This document shows, in pieces, positions 62,620 to 64,000 of a stretch of 64,000 bases of DNA. Numbering within the stretch: position 1 is the first letter of the stretch; every line of letters begins with the position of its first letter. The position numbers and the translations under genes were made by a program. The DNA lies in assembly GCA_947365245.1 (NCBI GenBank), contig CANAWG010000012.1:35111-99110 (forward strand), in the 5' to 3' direction. A model generated the notes under the pieces. That model did no database searches, was not told where the DNA came from, and saw nothing but the letters and a program-made list of their open reading frames with translations. This DNA is from an uncultured Oscillibacter sp. (lineage in GTDB: Bacteria > Bacillota > Clostridia > Oscillospirales > Oscillospiraceae).

Positions 62620-64000
62620 GTGGAAAAAGAACAGAGACAAACGGGTGGGAGCCGTCTGGAGAAGAAGCCCCAAAAGGCGAAAAAGCCCAGCCGGTTCACC
62701 AAGCAGCAGAAAATTCTCATCGCCCTGGCGGCGGTGCTGGCGGTCATTCTGGCGGGGGTGCTGGCCTGGCGGGCGGTGTTCGTCCGGCCGGACCTTGCAA
62801 ACCGCCGGGGCGGCGCCATCTTCACCAAGGGAGACAACGGCCAGACGGAGGTGGAGGAGATCGACTACGGCGAGGGGGTCCGCCCCCGGGCCGGCGGCGA
62901 GCGCAAGAGCGCGGACTTCTACACCGTGCTGATCCTGGGCCGGGACACCGGCGGCGGCGGCAACACGGACACCATGCTCCTGGCAAGCTACGACGTCACC
63001 AACCAGAAGGCCACGGTCATGTCCATCCCCCGGGACACCATGGTCAACGTCTCCTGGGACGTGAAGAAGATCAACTCCGTCTATAACTTCAACGGCGGCG
63101 GGGACAAGGGCATTCAGGCCCTCTACAAGGAGATCTCCCAGCTGGTGGGCTTTGAGCCGGACTACCAGGTGGTGGTGGAGTGGGAGGCCGTGGGCAAGCT
63201 GGTGGACGCCATCGGCGGCGTGGACTTCGACAACCCCTACCCCATGGACTACCACGACCCCTACCAGGACCTGGTGATCGAGCAGGCCCCGGGTCTGCGG
63301 CACCTGACCGGCGACGACGCCATGCAGGTCATCCGCTGGCGGAAGAACGACAAGGACAGCCCCTACGGCTACCGGAACGGCATCGGCGACAGCGGCCGCA
63401 TGGAGCTCCAGCAAAACTTCCTGAAAGCCGTCATCAAGCAGATGCTGACCATCAAAAACGTGGGCAACATCAACAAGATTACGAAAGTCTTTGATGAATG
63501 TGTGGAGACGGACCTCTCGTTCCAGGAGATCTTCTGGTTCGCCCAGAAGGCCATTCTGGGGGGCTTGAAGGTGGAGAACGTGGAGTTTATCACCATGCCC
63601 TGGCGGGGGGCTAACGTTTACAGCCGCACCTATACCAAGTCAGAGGGGAAGTATACGGAGCTGGCCTACGTGGTGCCCATCGCCGGGCAGCTGCTGGACA
63701 TCGTGAACAACAAGCTCAGCCCCTATGCGGAAGTCTTCACCCGCAGCGACCTGGACATCATGTCCGTCAACGCCGACGGCAGTCTCAGCTCCTCCACCGG
63801 CCATGTGGAGGATAAGATCGCGGCCCAGCCGCCGGACATCCCCTCCGACGAGCCGGTAAGCGACTGGGCCCTGGACGCCAACGGAAACCCCTACGACCCG
63901 GAGACCGGCTTCCTCATCGATCCGGAGACCGGGGAGGTCATGGAGGGCGTCCTGGCGGTTCCCCCGGCGGTGACGGACCCGGAGAACCCCGGCGTCACCG
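62620..64000 (+). CDS. LytR-CpsA-Psr family cell-wall ligase, 3' end outside window
   Basis: 460 residues visible, open at the window end. Lys-rich cytoplasmic start, one membrane helix (about 29-50), LCP domain about 100-290 (SADFYTVLILGRDTGGGGNTDTMLLASYD, VMSIPRDTMVNV, INSVYNFNGGGDKG, IGGVDFDNPYPMDYHDP, GDSGRMELQQNFLKAVI) with the catalytic Arg/Asp set, then a Pro/Glu-rich tail. Attaches teichoic-acid-like polymers or polysaccharides to peptidoglycan. GTG 62620 is the likely start. The order nadD-yqeK-lcp is frequent in clostridia. Confidence 0.9.
   Translation, partial: MEKEQRQTGGSRLEKKPQKAKKPSRFTKQQKILIALAAVLAVILAGVLAWRAVFVRPDLANRRGGAIFTKGDNGQTEVEEIDYGEGVRPRAGGERKSADFYTVLILGRDTGGGGNTDTMLLASYDVTNQKATVMSIPRDTMVNVSWDVKKINSVYNFNGGGDKGIQALYKEISQLVGFEPDYQVVVEWEAVGKLVDAIGGVDFDNPYPMDYHDPYQDLVIEQAPGLRHLTGDDAMQVIRWRKNDKDSPYGYRNGIGDSGRMELQQNFLKAVIKQMLTIKNVGNINKITKVFDECVETDLSFQEIFWFAQKAILGGLKVENVEFITMPWRGANVYSRTYTKSEGKYTELAYVVPIAGQLLDIVNNKLSPYAEVFTRSDLDIMSVNADGSLSSSTGHVEDKIAAQPPDIPSDEPVSDWALDANGNPYDPETGFLIDPETGEVMEGVLAVPPAVTDPENPGVT

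Overview
The window is about 64 kb of GC-rich, densely packed bacterial DNA. It carries spo0A, three SPOCS-domain spore-coat-type genes, low-molecular-weight monoderm surface systems (BceAB-type transporter with its two-component system, LytR-CpsA-Psr protein, glycolipid glycosyltransferases, XpaC/TelA), Firmicutes-style promoters and GAGGTGA ribosome binding sites. With this GC content it fits a spore-forming gut clostridium of the Oscillospiraceae type (Flavonifractor/Oscillibacter/Dysosmobacter-like). This is inference from gene content and base composition, not from a search.

Layout. 1-3.2 kb: the start of a cobalamin methionine synthase with a separate activation-domain protein, then a class I aminotransferase. 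3.2-7.1 kb: spo0A with its own promoter and a possible 0A box, then a glycosyltransferase/O-antigen-ligase-like pair. 7.1-12.6 kb: SLOG protein, repeat-bearing DUF4397 protein, two GNAT acetyltransferases, and an ECF sigma/anti-sigma pair followed by a secreted protein that shares an upstream motif with the sigma gene. 12.6-18.3 kb: ackA divergent from tmcAL (CTG start), a lipoprotein, and a PadR operon whose operator overlaps a consensus promoter. 18.3-30.6 kb: mostly minus-strand operons: flavoprotein + LDH-like protein, two GT4 enzymes + VTT protein (membrane glycolipid), bceRS-bceAB, and a second ECF sigma/anti-sigma pair. 30.9-36.6 kb: DUF6512 protein, xpaC-telA operon, a 736-bp intergenic array of nested inverted repeats, small regulators and a TPM-domain protein with a glycine-rich tail. 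36.8-41.1 kb: two methyl-accepting chemotaxis proteins. 42.0-45.7 kb: a five-gene minus-strand operon of three SPOCS proteins, a Cys-rich Ig-like protein and a propeller-like protein, probably spore surface. 45.9-52.9 kb: a lower-GC decayed integrative element (5'-truncated histidine kinase, lipoprotein, XRE regulator, frameshifted sigma-like gene, MazF-type toxin, excisionase, tyrosine integrase). 53 kb: an intact tRNA-Ser(CGA) and, 150 bp upstream of it, the 5' half of a second one broken at the anticodon. 53.4-64 kb: core housekeeping run smc, two zinc-ribbon membrane proteins, ftsY, rph, rdgB, yhbY, a nadD-yqeK fusion and an LCP gene that runs off the window.

The most unusual content outside genes is repetitive: a ~163-bp element with 19-bp terminal inverted repeats present twice in opposite orientation (6848-7009, 15195-15357); a ~75-bp sequence found twice just upstream of sigma-A promoters (1879-1953, 54022-54097); a third dispersed repeat (22081-22160, 60851-60926); and two arrays of back-to-back hairpins (22.0-22.2 kb, 34.2-34.9 kb). 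The best candidate for an undescribed protein system is the SPOCS operon, one member of which carries a ~150-residue Ala/Val/Leu-rich insertion inside its SPOCS domain.
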